A stretch of 41,738 nucleotides of DNA from JBBSBY01 sp038250835 (GTDB lineage: Bacteria > Desulfobacterota > Desulfomonilia > Desulfomonilales > Desulfomonilaceae). The notes under the pieces are model-generated. The model was not told the origin of the DNA. It saw only the letters and a program-made list of their open reading frames with translations, and did not search any database. Positions 33,147 through 41,654 of the stretch are shown piece by piece (positions within the stretch are counted from its first letter, which is position 1; the number at the start of each line of letters is the position of its first letter). Location: NCBI GenBank assembly GCA_038250835.1, contig JBBSBY010000023.1:1-41738 (forward strand), given 5' to 3'. The translations under genes and the position numbers were made by a program.

Positions 33147-34121
33147 ATGAGACTGCCCACTATCATAGCGATTCTACTTTTGTTTACAGGGAGCGGTTTC
33201 TCTGACGCCAAAGGTCCGCAAAAGAATCAGACACGAGAATGTGGGTTCTATAGGTTCCCTGTCGCTATAGATAAAAAACCGTTTCATTTCTTGGGCGAAC
33301 TGGTTCCTCTGAAAAGACCGGACATAGAGGAACGCGTTCTGTTTCAAATCAATTACCTGCTCCTGGACGCCAGAGGCGCCTTGACGGACTGGCTCTTTGA
33401 GAGAGATCGCCATACTTGGCAATTTGAGGAAATCTTTGTCAAAGAGGATTTACCAAAAGAATTTGCATTGCTTTCGCCGGTAATTGCCGGCTTAGCATCG
33501 AAAGCTGAATTCAAAGGCGCAGGCGCCGGTTGGTGGTTTCTACCCAAGAATTGTGGAGAAAGTGAAGGTCTATCAATGTCTGAAGATAGTTGGCACGATG
33601 ATAGATTTGATCTTGAACTTTCCACAAAGTGTTTTGCTGCAAACATCAAAAACATTCATGCTGAATTGGGCTTGCGAAGCTGGTTGATGACTACCGCCGC
33701 TTATCTAAATTCAACTAAAATGGTCAAAGAATATATTCACAATTGGAATACGGACGTATTTTGGGATATTCCATTTCCGGATTCGATTGAAGACATAATA
33801 TGTAGGTGGATTGCGTTTAGCATCATTTATCATAATAAGGATTATTATGGATTGACTCGGAAAGTCACAACTCCATTCATTTATGACCAAATCTCCGGGG
33901 TGGAACTGCAAAAGGATATCTCAGTCGGAGAGCTGGCTCAAATGGTCGGCATTTCTCCCCGTGAAACATTGGAACTGAACCCGAAACTCAAAAGCTCACC
34001 GGCAATATTCCCGGCGACTTCCCGAGGCAGACCGCTAGTCCACAGTATAGCGGTCCCAAAAAATAAAGGTCGGGAGTTGTTGAAAAAGCTTAAACAACAA
34101 AAGTATTTGACGGATAAGTAG
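33147..34121 (+). CDS. MltD-like lytic transglycosylase homologue lacking the catalytic Glu, with LysM-like tail
   Basis: 324 residues. A signal peptide (about 1-20) is followed by an SLT-like domain at about 60-235: LPKEFALLSPVIAGL aligns with the family's LPxELxxLPxIESGF, and DDRFDLELSTKCFAANIKNI and WLMTTAAYLNSTKMVKEYI follow the MltD order. The catalytic Glu of the IESGF block is Ala (residue 114), and the usual GLWQFMP block reads GWWFLPKNCG. A LysM-like segment (SVGELAQMVGISPRETLELNP) ends the protein. It may bind peptidoglycan without cutting it. An alternative TTG start two codons upstream is less likely. Confidence 0.65.
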   Translation: MRLPTIIAILLLFTGSGFSDAKGPQKNQTRECGFYRFPVAIDKKPFHFLGELVPLKRPDIEERVLFQINYLLLDARGALTDWLFERDRHTWQFEEIFVKEDLPKEFALLSPVIAGLASKAEFKGAGAGWWFLPKNCGESEGLSMSEDSWHDDRFDLELSTKCFAANIKNIHAELGLRSWLMTTAAYLNSTKMVKEYIHNWNTDVFWDIPFPDSIEDIICRWIAFSIIYHNKDYYGLTRKVTTPFIYDQISGVELQKDISVGELAQMVGISPRETLELNPKLKSSPAIFPATSRGRPLVHSIAVPKNKGRELLKKLKQQKYLTDK

Positions 34122-34323
34122 AAGGTCGCGTCCGCGCCAATGGTGGACCCCTAAGTGTTTGTTACACAAACCAATCAATATACTCAGAGGCAATTGGTGT
34201 ATCACTAGATCTTTAGCGAATGATCTACTGATCAACAGCAGAGCTTGACTCTTGGATCTAAAAAACATAAGCTTGGATTAGAATTATTTAGCACGTAATT
34301 GCGACTACTTATCGGAGATTACA

Positions 34324-34764
34324 ATGACACTCAACCGTTGGGATCCGTTTAAGGACTTACTGAATTTCCAAGACAGAATGCATCGCATAGTATCCTCAAC
34401 CTGTGCGGAAGGCGATTTTAAACAAAGTAGTTGCTGGTGTCCCGCAGTAGATATAATAGAGACTCCGGAGGCTTTTATTTTCCAGGCGGAGTTGCCGGGA
34501 GTGGGACGGGAAAACATTGAAATCGAAGTGGAAGGCGCCAGGCTGAAGATAACCGGGCAAAGATCGGCAAAGTCTAAGGAGAGGACGTCCAGGTTTCACA
34601 GTTGTGAAAGATCCTACGGTTTTTTTGAGCGAACCTTCCAATTACCCAGAATCATCAATGTGGAGGACTCTGAGGCCAAGTACCAAGACGGAGTCCTTGA
34701 AATCATTCTCCCTAAGGCGACTGAAGAGCGTGAAGGCAGTATTAAAGTTGTGTGTTTGAGGTGA
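34324..34764 (+). CDS. Hsp20-family small heat-shock protein
   Basis: 146 residues, the usual size. The alpha-crystallin domain spans about 38-140 with the family blocks PAVDIIETPEAFIFQAELPG, FERTFQLP and YQDGVLEIILPK. The C-terminus SIKVVCL resembles the IxI anchoring motif. It is an ATP-independent holdase that forms oligomers in the cytoplasm. CGGAGA lies upstream of the ATG. A J-domain gene follows after 33 bases and a DUF1844 gene after that, so this is a small proteostasis operon. No CIRCE element was seen upstream. Confidence 0.93.
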   Translation: MTLNRWDPFKDLLNFQDRMHRIVSSTCAEGDFKQSSCWCPAVDIIETPEAFIFQAELPGVGRENIEIEVEGARLKITGQRSAKSKERTSRFHSCERSYGFFERTFQLPRIINVEDSEAKYQDGVLEIILPKATEEREGSIKVVCLR

Positions 34765-34797
34765 TCATCAGGATCGCCGGGAGCGCGTAGTCAGGTG

Positions 34798-35703
34798 ATG
34801 AGTAATTCTGATCCATATAAAATATTAGGTGTAAGTCGATCGGCCGAAGACGAAGAGATAAAACGAGCTTATCGCAAACTGGCCAAACGATATCACCCGG
34901 ATAGAAATTCCAACAATAAAACTGCGGAAACTAAGTTCAAAGAAGTTTCCGAAGCATACGATATCTTGAGTGATAAAGAAAAACGTCGAACATATGATAT
35001 GTACGGCCATACGGACGCCAACTTCGGCGGCTTCTCAAACGGAAATCCGTTTGGCGGTTTCCGTACCGGTGGATTCAATACAAATTATGGCGGCCAAGGC
35101 GGAAGCTTTGGTGTTTTTGATGACGTATTCTCGGAATTCTTTGGCGCCCAAAGACGTCATACACGGCAAGCTCGCAAGGGCGGCAATCTCGAATATTCAA
35201 TGTCAATAGATTTCATGCAAGCTTATTTGGGAGTGTCCCTCGACGTCAGAGTGGTCGATAGAAAAATTACAGTGCATGTTCCGGCAGGTGTTGACACAGG
35301 GTCGGTGGTTCGGGTTCCGGGCCAAGGCGCGCCGGGGGCGAGAGGCGGGGCGCCCGGAGATCTTCTGATTACCATCAATGTCAATTCTCATAAGCTGTTT
35401 AACCGCAAAGGCAATAATATTTATCTTGAAGTTCCAATATCCTTGAAAGAGGCGCTATTGGGGGCAAAGATCGAAGTGCCCTCTCCCAATGGCCGTTTAG
35501 CGCTCAAAATTCCGGCGGGCACACAATCAGGAACAAATTTTAGGTTCCGAGGCAAAGGCTTTGCCTCCCTGAAAAGTCTCGGCCCAGGTGACTTTTTTAT
35601 CACAACTCGTGTGATGATACCGGATAAGCTGGATGATCTTTCAAAGGATCTCATTGAGGAATTCGATAGATTGAATCCAATTGATTTGAGATCGGGTTTT
35701 TAA
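34798..35703 (+). CDS. J-domain co-chaperone of the CbpA type
   Basis: 301 residues. The J domain is at about 4-68 with the HPD motif (YHPDRN) that stimulates DnaK ATPase. A Gly/Phe-rich linker (GGFSNGNPFGGFRTGGF) follows, then the two beta-sandwich substrate-binding domains (about 125-300). The CxxCxGxG zinc repeats of DnaJ are absent, so it is a type II (CbpA-like) J protein. The ATG at 34798 directly follows an in-frame GTG; either could serve, with CAGG just upstream. It is co-transcribed with the Hsp20 gene. Confidence 0.93.
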   Translation: MSNSDPYKILGVSRSAEDEEIKRAYRKLAKRYHPDRNSNNKTAETKFKEVSEAYDILSDKEKRRTYDMYGHTDANFGGFSNGNPFGGFRTGGFNTNYGGQGGSFGVFDDVFSEFFGAQRRHTRQARKGGNLEYSMSIDFMQAYLGVSLDVRVVDRKITVHVPAGVDTGSVVRVPGQGAPGARGGAPGDLLITINVNSHKLFNRKGNNIYLEVPISLKEALLGAKIEVPSPNGRLALKIPAGTQSGTNFRFRGKGFASLKSLGPGDFFITTRVMIPDKLDDLSKDLIEEFDRLNPIDLRSGF

Positions 35704-35727
35704 TTACAAATTTAGTGGAGGGATTGC

Positions 35728-36165
35728 ATGGACGACCGTGAACCCAAAGAGGAATTTGTAGTCCGCGACCGCAGACGGTTTAGCGCTGAAGGCGAATCGA
35801 CCAAAACTGAGGCTGAGGAATCTAAACCAACGCCCGAAGCCGCAACTCAAAAGGACTCGCAAGACGTAGCTCCGGAAAAACCGGCAGATGAAAAGTCAGA
35901 GCAAAAAGGGCCAACAGAGCCCCCAAAGCCTTTAGATTTCACAAGTTTGGTCATTAGTCTTGCAAATACGGCTCTGTTCCAACTTGGTTTTATTCAAATT
36001 CCGGATGCCGAGAGTCAAAAAGATTTGGGCGCCGCAAGGCAAACCATAGACATCATTGCTCTTTTGGAGGAAAAAACAAAAGGTAATTTATCGGACCAGG
36101 AGCAACAGGTTTTAAAAGATACTCTTTTTCAGCTACGAATGGCTTTTGTGGACGCTTCGAAGTAG
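35728..36165 (+). CDS. DUF1844-family protein
   Basis: 145 residues. The first 65 are charged and low-complexity (Glu/Lys/Pro-rich). The conserved domain follows at about 70-145 with LDFTSLVISLANTALFQLG and DLGAARQTIDIIALLEEKT, the DUF1844 pattern. The function is unknown. It follows the J-domain gene by 24 bases with GGAGGG upstream, so it belongs to the chaperone operon. Confidence 0.88.
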   Translation: MDDREPKEEFVVRDRRRFSAEGESTKTEAEESKPTPEAATQKDSQDVAPEKPADEKSEQKGPTEPPKPLDFTSLVISLANTALFQLGFIQIPDAESQKDLGAARQTIDIIALLEEKTKGNLSDQEQQVLKDTLFQLRMAFVDASK

Positions 36166-36300
36166 TTCACTGAGTCAATAGTCTGTAAATTGTTGAAGTG
36201 AGACGTCTTTTTCCAGCGCTCATAGTCGGGGACCAATTGGAGCAAAATCCTTTAGCGGAATTATCCGGCCCCTATTTACGGCAAAAGAAATCGCACTTTA

Positions 36301-36380
36301 GTAATCTTCAATCCTCTCTTCACCATTGGGGAGGGGCGACGAGAGGATTCAACATAATGTTATTGACTCATAGAGCGAAA
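36301..36380. repeat. Dispersed repeat B, copy 2
   Basis: Aligns over about 80 bp with 20065-20143 (see that entry for the shared blocks). It lies in the 374-base gap between the DUF1844 gene and rpmB, which otherwise has no coding content that I can support; the rpmB promoter should be in its last 100 bases. Confidence 0.75.
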
Positions 36381-36539
36381 TCGGACAAGGTGACCGAAAA
36401 CTCTCAAAATAAGCATCATATAGTGGACTGCCGTCGTTATCTGAGATATAATCTTCCGTTGTTTTCGTGGTGTTGGGTTTTCGGTCGACGCCACACCTGA
36501 AAGATTTAGTGTATCTAACCGTAGTAAGGAGTTTTTTTA

Positions 36540-36734
36540 ATGTCACGTGTATGTGAAATTTGTGGAAAGGGGCCGTTGAGAGGATACAACGTGAGCCACG
36601 CCCACAATCGAACCAAGAAAGTATCGTTTCCTAATTTGCAAAAAGTTAGAGTTCTGCAGAATACGGGTCAGGTGAAGAGAGCGAAGGTTTGCACGAGGTG
36701 TATACGCTCTAATATGATCACTAAAGCCCCATAA
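36540..36734 (+). CDS. rpmB: 50S ribosomal protein L28
   Basis: 64 residues, the usual length. The N-terminus CEICGKGPLRGYNVSHAHNRTKK and the strand-rich middle KVRVLQNTGQVKRAKVCTRC are typical. CxxC pairs (residues 5/8 and about 52/55) make it the zinc-binding form. AAGGAG stands 8 bases before the ATG. It stands alone with its own terminator. Confidence 0.96.
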   Translation: MSRVCEICGKGPLRGYNVSHAHNRTKKVSFPNLQKVRVLQNTGQVKRAKVCTRCIRSNMITKAP

Positions 36735-36762
36735 GAGAAAATATCTATGATCAGAGAAATTG

Positions 36763-36797
36763 CGGAGGCATTACTACAATGCCTCCGAATGTTTTTT
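36763..36797 (+). terminator. Rho-independent terminator after rpmB
   Basis: CGGAGGCATT pairs perfectly with AATGCCTCCG over 10 bases around an ACTAC loop, followed by AATGTTTTTT. It lies between convergent genes and may also stop transcription from the relA/spoT side. Confidence 0.92.
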
Positions 36798-36824
36798 GAT
36801 TACGATTACCCGCCGGTAGTTGTC

Positions 36825-38996
36825 TCATCTTGAAGCAAGCCTCACTACACGCTCCACTTCCTTTATATTCATTAAAGCATTCATAATACGAGTCAAATGA
36901 TCGACGTTCTTAACTAATACAGTGAATGTGCCGCGAGCTTGCTGAAAGTTAATTTTCTTAATGTTGGCCTGAAGAATGTCGGATTCATTGTTTGCGAAAA
37001 CTTTGCTGATTGTAGCTAACAAACCCGTCTTGTTCATCGCTTCAATTTCCAGCTTTACGGCTCGTGTCAGTGACTGATCTTCGTCCCAGGAAATATCCAC
37101 TATTCGCATTGAATCCGTTCCCTGTAAATTGACGCAATCGTTCTTATGTATCGTTACTCCTCGCCCACGAGTTATGAAACCCTTTATGGCATCACCAGGG
37201 AGAGGATTACAGCACTTTGCGAAGTTCACCATTACGTTGAGGAGTCCTTGGACTTTGACCCCGCTACGTTTGGTGGAGCGTTCCGCTTTGAGCACTTTTT
37301 CTTCGAGGTTAATTGATTTGGCTTGCTCGCGCTCATGCGCTGGCACGAGCTTTGTGACAACTGATTTGGGTGATACGCGCCCGTAGCCGACAGCAGCGTA
37401 AAAATCGGCCTGTGTTTTGAAGCTCAGCTCCTGTGCAAATTTCAAAATCTCGTTTTCTTTTTCTACCCTGCCGAGATCGATTCTCCACTTCCGAAGTTCA
37501 CGTTCGACACTTTCTCTTCCAAGCTGTATGGACCGCTCGCGTTCTTCTTCTAATATGTAATGACGGATTTTGGTTCTGGCGCGGCCGGTTTTTACAATTT
37601 TGAGCCAATCTTTGCTGGGTTTTTGATGCACGGACGTGATGATTTCTATACTGTCTCCAGTCTGAAGCTGGTAGTTCAGCGGAACCATTCTCCCATTCAC
37701 TTTGGCCCCGGTGCATCTATGGCCGACTTCAGTATGGATCGAATACGCAAAATCCAGCGGGCCTGAACCTTTAGGATACACTTTCACTTCGCCTTTTGGC
37801 GTGAACACATATACTTCATCCGGGTAAAGATCGACACGCACATTCTCCAAGAATTCCCTGGGATCATCCAGATCCTGCTGCCAATCCATCATTTGGCGCA
37901 ACCACGCGACAACTTTTGCGTCTTCAGGCTCGACTACTCTGCCTTCCTTATAGGACCAATGAGCGGCAATGCCCTCATCCGCAATCAAATCCATTTCCGC
38001 TGTTCTGATCTGAATTTCAATCCTGTGGCCTTTTGGACCTATCACAGTTGTATGGAGCGATTGGTAGCCGTTATGCTTGGGCATGGCTATGTAGTCTTTG
38101 AATCTACCGGGGACGGGTCGCCAAAGGCTGTGCATCAATCCCAATACGGCGTAGCATTCACTCACATTATTCAAAATGATTCTGAACGCGGTAATGTCAT
38201 GAACTTGATCCAGTTCCAAACCCTGAGCGAGCATTTTTTTATGAATGCTGAAGATTTCTTTTGTACGCCCTTTAGTCTCCTCCTGAATATTGTATTCCGC
38301 AAGCTTCGTTCGAATGATTTGCAGAATGTGATTCACGTCTTCTTCACTACGTTTGATGGTTTCGTTAAGTTTGTCACTGATGAATTGGTAACGATTGCTC
38401 TCTATGTATTTAAACGCCAAATCCTCAAGTTCAGTTCGCAACCAGTATATTCCGAGACGGGCTGCCAGGGGAGCGTATATTTCCATGGTCTCCCGTGCGA
38501 TCCTCAGTTGCGCTTGTGCAGGCATGTGTGACAGTGTTCGCATGTTGTGGAGTCTGTCAGCCAGCTTAACCAAAAGAACCCTAATATCTCGACTCATGGC
38601 GAGGATCATTTTGCGGAAACTCTCGGCTTGTCGTTCTTCCTTTGACTGGAACTCCATTTTACTGATCTTCGTTACTCCATCTACTAATGCCGCTATTTCA
38701 TTTCCAAAAAACCTTTCCAGGTCTTCAACGGTGGTCAGAGTATCTTCAACAGTGTCATGGAGTAGTCCTGTGGCTACGGTAGCCTCGTCGAGTTTCATCT
38801 GAGTCAAAATCAACGAAACCGCCAAAGGGTGAGTCAGATACGGCTCACCGGAACGACGAGTTTGGCCTTCGTGCACTTGAGCTGAATAGATATAAGCCGC
38901 GCGGATTAAGTCTAAATCTGCATCCGGATAATAAGACTTAACTGTATCTTGAATTTCTCCGAAACGGATAATTGAAGGTTTGCCGTCATTACTCAT
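36825..38996 (-). CDS. Bifunctional (p)ppGpp synthetase/hydrolase (RelA/SpoT family)
   Basis: 723 residues. The HD hydrolase domain has intact metal ligands: His57 (THPLAV), His80-Asp81 with Glu84/Asp85 (HDTVED) and Asp147 (KLADRLHN). The synthetase domain has GRFKDYIAMPKHNGYQSLHT and IQIRTAEMD. A TGS domain (VYVFTPKGEVKVYP), a zinc-finger-like part (CCNPLPGD) and a C-terminal ACT domain (TGLLATISKVFA) follow. Both activities are expected, making it the main stringent-response enzyme. It starts 24 bases after the stop of der, so the two genes are probably co-transcribed. The ribosome binding site is weak. Confidence 0.95.
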   Translation of the reverse strand: MSNDGKPSIIRFGEIQDTVKSYYPDADLDLIRAAYIYSAQVHEGQTRRSGEPYLTHPLAVSLILTQMKLDEATVATGLLHDTVEDTLTTVEDLERFFGNEIAALVDGVTKISKMEFQSKEERQAESFRKMILAMSRDIRVLLVKLADRLHNMRTLSHMPAQAQLRIARETMEIYAPLAARLGIYWLRTELEDLAFKYIESNRYQFISDKLNETIKRSEEDVNHILQIIRTKLAEYNIQEETKGRTKEIFSIHKKMLAQGLELDQVHDITAFRIILNNVSECYAVLGLMHSLWRPVPGRFKDYIAMPKHNGYQSLHTTVIGPKGHRIEIQIRTAEMDLIADEGIAAHWSYKEGRVVEPEDAKVVAWLRQMMDWQQDLDDPREFLENVRVDLYPDEVYVFTPKGEVKVYPKGSGPLDFAYSIHTEVGHRCTGAKVNGRMVPLNYQLQTGDSIEIITSVHQKPSKDWLKIVKTGRARTKIRHYILEEERERSIQLGRESVERELRKWRIDLGRVEKENEILKFAQELSFKTQADFYAAVGYGRVSPKSVVTKLVPAHEREQAKSINLEEKVLKAERSTKRSGVKVQGLLNVMVNFAKCCNPLPGDAIKGFITRGRGVTIHKNDCVNLQGTDSMRIVDISWDEDQSLTRAVKLEIEAMNKTGLLATISKVFANNESDILQANIKKINFQQARGTFTVLVKNVDHLTRIMNALMNIKEVERVVRLASR

Positions 38997-39020
38997 GCTT
39001 AAGAATCCATTAGTTTCAGC

Positions 39021-40412
39021 CTAGCGTGATTTATGTTTGCCGGTAGATTTGCTGTGTAGATCTGCAAATTTTTCTGTGAGTCTACCTGTGCGTTTGCGAA
39101 AGATCAGTTTGATTGGCGATGATCCGAAGTCAAATTTTTCGCGAATTTGATTTTCAAGAAATCTTCGATAAGAAAAATGGAGAGATTCCGGGAAATTAAC
39201 AAAAAACATGAACATAGGAGGCCCAGTCCGAATTTGAGTCAAATAATATATCTTGACTCTCTTGTTCCTGTGCATGCCCGGAGGATGTATGGACAAAGTA
39301 GTTTCAAGGAACTTGTTCAGCTCAGAGGTGCTAATTCTTTTTGTGAACCTGGCATAAAGATCTTCAATGAGATCAAAAAGCTTGACCGCGCGAGTTCCTT
39401 TAAGCGCCGAGATCGTAACTATGGGAGCAAAACTCAAGTATTTGAGAGAGTCTCGAACTTTTTCTACATATTTGTTTATCGTATTAGAATCTTTTTCTAC
39501 TAAATCCCATTTGTTCAGTGCAATTATAACTCCGCGGTTCTTTTCGTATGCGTATCCGGCAATTCTGGCGTCTTGTTCAGTGACAATTTCTTCTGAGTCC
39601 AACAAGATGATGGCTATATCTGATCGATCTATGCTCTGAAATGCTTTGATAACGCTGTACTTTTCAAGCCGATCAACTATCCTGGAACGCCGCCTTACTC
39701 CCGCGGTATCAATGAAGACGTATTCCTTACCTTCTCTTCGGACAACGGTATCTATGGAATCTCTGGTCGTGCCGGGCTCCGGATTTGCCACCAGGCGCTC
39801 TTCTCCAAGCAAAAGATTAATCAGAGTAGACTTACCGACGTTGGGCCTACCAACCACGGCGACCTTAATAGCGTCGGCAGGAATCAGCTCGATTGGCTCT
39901 TCGTTGGATATTTCATTGATGAGATCATCAACGATGTCATCCATGCCGAATCCGGTTATAGCGCTAATGGGGTATATCTTTTCCAGACCCAGTGAGTAAA
40001 AATCAACGGATTGATTCTCCTGTTTCTCTGAATCAATTTTGTTGATCAAATAAAACACTCTTTTGTCGGTGGTTTGAAGCAGGCGTACTATATCGTTATC
40101 AGAAGGAGTAGCTCCTGTTTTACCATCGCCTACAAACAGCAGGATATCCGCCTCCTCAATCGCCACCATGGTCTGCGTGCGCATCTGCGAAAGCATGACG
40201 TCTTCCGTAGTAGGTTCAAACCCCCCCGTATCCACTAAAATAAAAGATTTATCTCTTATCTTAACTTCAGAATAGTTTCTGTCGCGCGTCAAACCCGGGG
40301 TATCTTCCACGAGGGCTTTTCTGGAGCGGGTAAGCATATTAAAAATTGTGCTTTTCCCCACATTTGGCCTACCGACAAGCGCGATGACTTTTTTTGCCTT
40401 TGTCTTACTCAT
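39021..40412 (-). CDS. der: Ribosome-assembly GTPase Der (EngA)
   Basis: 463 residues with two tandem GTPase domains. Each has a P loop GRPNVGKST (about 13-21 and about 188-196), DTGG or DTAG for G3 (VDTGGFEP, IDTAGVRR), and NKID or NKWD for G4. A KH-like C-terminal domain (about 365-450) completes the family architecture. It acts in late 50S subunit assembly in the cytoplasm. relA/spoT follows 24 bases downstream. The region before it (40413-40709) is AT-rich and should hold its promoter; it is shorter than 300 bases and no gene was found there. Confidence 0.97.
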   Translation of the reverse strand: MSKTKAKKVIALVGRPNVGKSTIFNMLTRSRKALVEDTPGLTRDRNYSEVKIRDKSFILVDTGGFEPTTEDVMLSQMRTQTMVAIEEADILLFVGDGKTGATPSDNDIVRLLQTTDKRVFYLINKIDSEKQENQSVDFYSLGLEKIYPISAITGFGMDDIVDDLINEISNEEPIELIPADAIKVAVVGRPNVGKSTLINLLLGEERLVANPEPGTTRDSIDTVVRREGKEYVFIDTAGVRRRSRIVDRLEKYSVIKAFQSIDRSDIAIILLDSEEIVTEQDARIAGYAYEKNRGVIIALNKWDLVEKDSNTINKYVEKVRDSLKYLSFAPIVTISALKGTRAVKLFDLIEDLYARFTKRISTSELNKFLETTLSIHPPGMHRNKRVKIYYLTQIRTGPPMFMFFVNFPESLHFSYRRFLENQIREKFDFGSSPIKLIFRKRTGRLTEKFADLHSKSTGKHKSR

Positions 40413-40709
40413 ACTTTTCTTATACCATATCGATTAAATTTTGTTCAGCGGCATTGTATCGCAATTAATTTATGGCTGAGAGAGTGCCCTCGGAAGATTA
40501 CCTTTACGCGTCTCGAAGGTATCGGTCGTTAGAAAATGTAAAATACAATGATGATGCAACAGCATTGTATTTTACGGATATATTACTTTAATAAGCGTAC
40601 GTAAAAAGTTAAAGTTTTATAGGACTCATGTCACATTAAATGCTGAATACAGAGCCGTTTTGTGGTATTCTACTCTCACATACGAAGCGGCTTACCCGAG
40701 AAATAATTT

Positions 40710-41210
40710 ATGCTACACAAATCACGATTTATTATATTTCCGATACTACTGGTAATCTTATTTGGGTGCGCCGGGCTGCGCTCCAAGGTATTTCCGCCTA
40801 AGAATCCTGCTCCGCCTGATTCCAACCAGTCGCAGACAATTCCTCAACAGCCTTCCTCAACGTCTGACCCAAAAATCCAATCGCCCGATCTTGCCGACTC
40901 GGACAAGATCATTAAGGGAGGAGTAGATCAAAAGGAAAGAGCCCAGGTAAATCAAGCGGCTCTGGAGTTCGTCCAAAAAAATGTGCCTGACGCAAAACAC
41001 ATCAAAACATGCTACTCCAAGCTTTATGGTGGTTGGTACATGCTGCTGTACCTCGAAAAAGGCAAGAAAATCTGGATGCAGCATTGGTCGTGGAATCAGA
41101 AGAGCAAAGAATGGGAACCCGTATCGCAGAATAAGGAAATTTCTCCGAAACAGTTGGATTTCGACTTAAAAGGCGAGGTTGCAGGAGAAAAGTGTTTTGT
41201 GCTGAAGTAA
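40710..41210 (+). CDS. Small lipoprotein of unknown function
   Basis: 166 residues. A lipoprotein signal peptide ends in LFGC (lipidated Cys20). A Pro/Ser/Gln-rich linker covers about 25-65. A compact C-terminal domain follows at about 75-166, rich in Trp and Lys (YGGWYMLLYLEKGKKIWMQHW). I do not recognise the domain. It should be anchored to a membrane. The ribosome binding site is weak (GAGA). It stands alone between der, which is transcribed away from it, and a repeat region. Confidence 0.75.
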   Translation: MLHKSRFIIFPILLVILFGCAGLRSKVFPPKNPAPPDSNQSQTIPQQPSSTSDPKIQSPDLADSDKIIKGGVDQKERAQVNQAALEFVQKNVPDAKHIKTCYSKLYGGWYMLLYLEKGKKIWMQHWSWNQKSKEWEPVSQNKEISPKQLDFDLKGEVAGEKCFVLK

Positions 41211-41654
41211 GTCGACCGCATGTTTGAGCCTATTGTTTTTAGGGTTTCTCGAAAGTTCAGTCGATTAAAGCCCCTCCTATCTGTCGTCTCAGCGAACGGC
41301 TCATGTGATTTCAGCTATTTATACCGATCTCCATCTGGACGGCTAGACGAAACATAAATCATGTAACTCACTGATAATATTGAATTCCAGCTTGCGAAGG
41401 AATGACGATGATGAGCTCCGAATGCATAACGAGCTTTATGTACGCGGATAGCCGATTGAATAAAGGTATCATCATCAAAGCGTTAATGTGTTCCGAAATT
41501 CGTGATTAGTGTCGCAAACCACTACGGGTTGTGCTCTCAAAAAGTGATTGCCACTCCGTCATACCGGCGCACTAAGACAGTACGAAAACGAGAACGATCG
41601 GAGCTGCCGCACGCGCCGCAGTAATTAAATCTATTGGCGAAATCATGTTAGTGG
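41211..41654. other. Intergenic region containing a repeat
   Basis: This 444-base gap between the lipoprotein gene and a convergent glyoxalase-family gene contains repeat A copy 2 and a CCGTCATACCGGCGC stretch resembling common scattered repeats. No open reading frame with recognisable features or a clear terminator was seen. Confidence 0.5.
41380..41476. repeat. Dispersed repeat A, copy 2
   Basis: Aligns with 40-140 in the same orientation: GGAATGACG, TCCGAATGCATAAC, a TTTAT block, CGGATAGCCGA and TATCATCATC. Small gaps and substitutions show that the copies are old. It is non-coding. Confidence 0.7.

Noticed and set aside
34122..34323. Heat-shock (sigma-32 or CIRCE) control site before the Hsp20 gene
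   Set aside because: A TTGACT and a partial TTAGCAC word occur, but neither the sigma-32 -10 box nor the inverted CIRCE arm could be found.
37893..38531. 212-codon open frame on the plus strand opposite relA/spoT
   Set aside because: It lies wholly antisense to a clearly conserved synthetase region, has no ribosome binding site or recognisable motif, and is a frame shadow.
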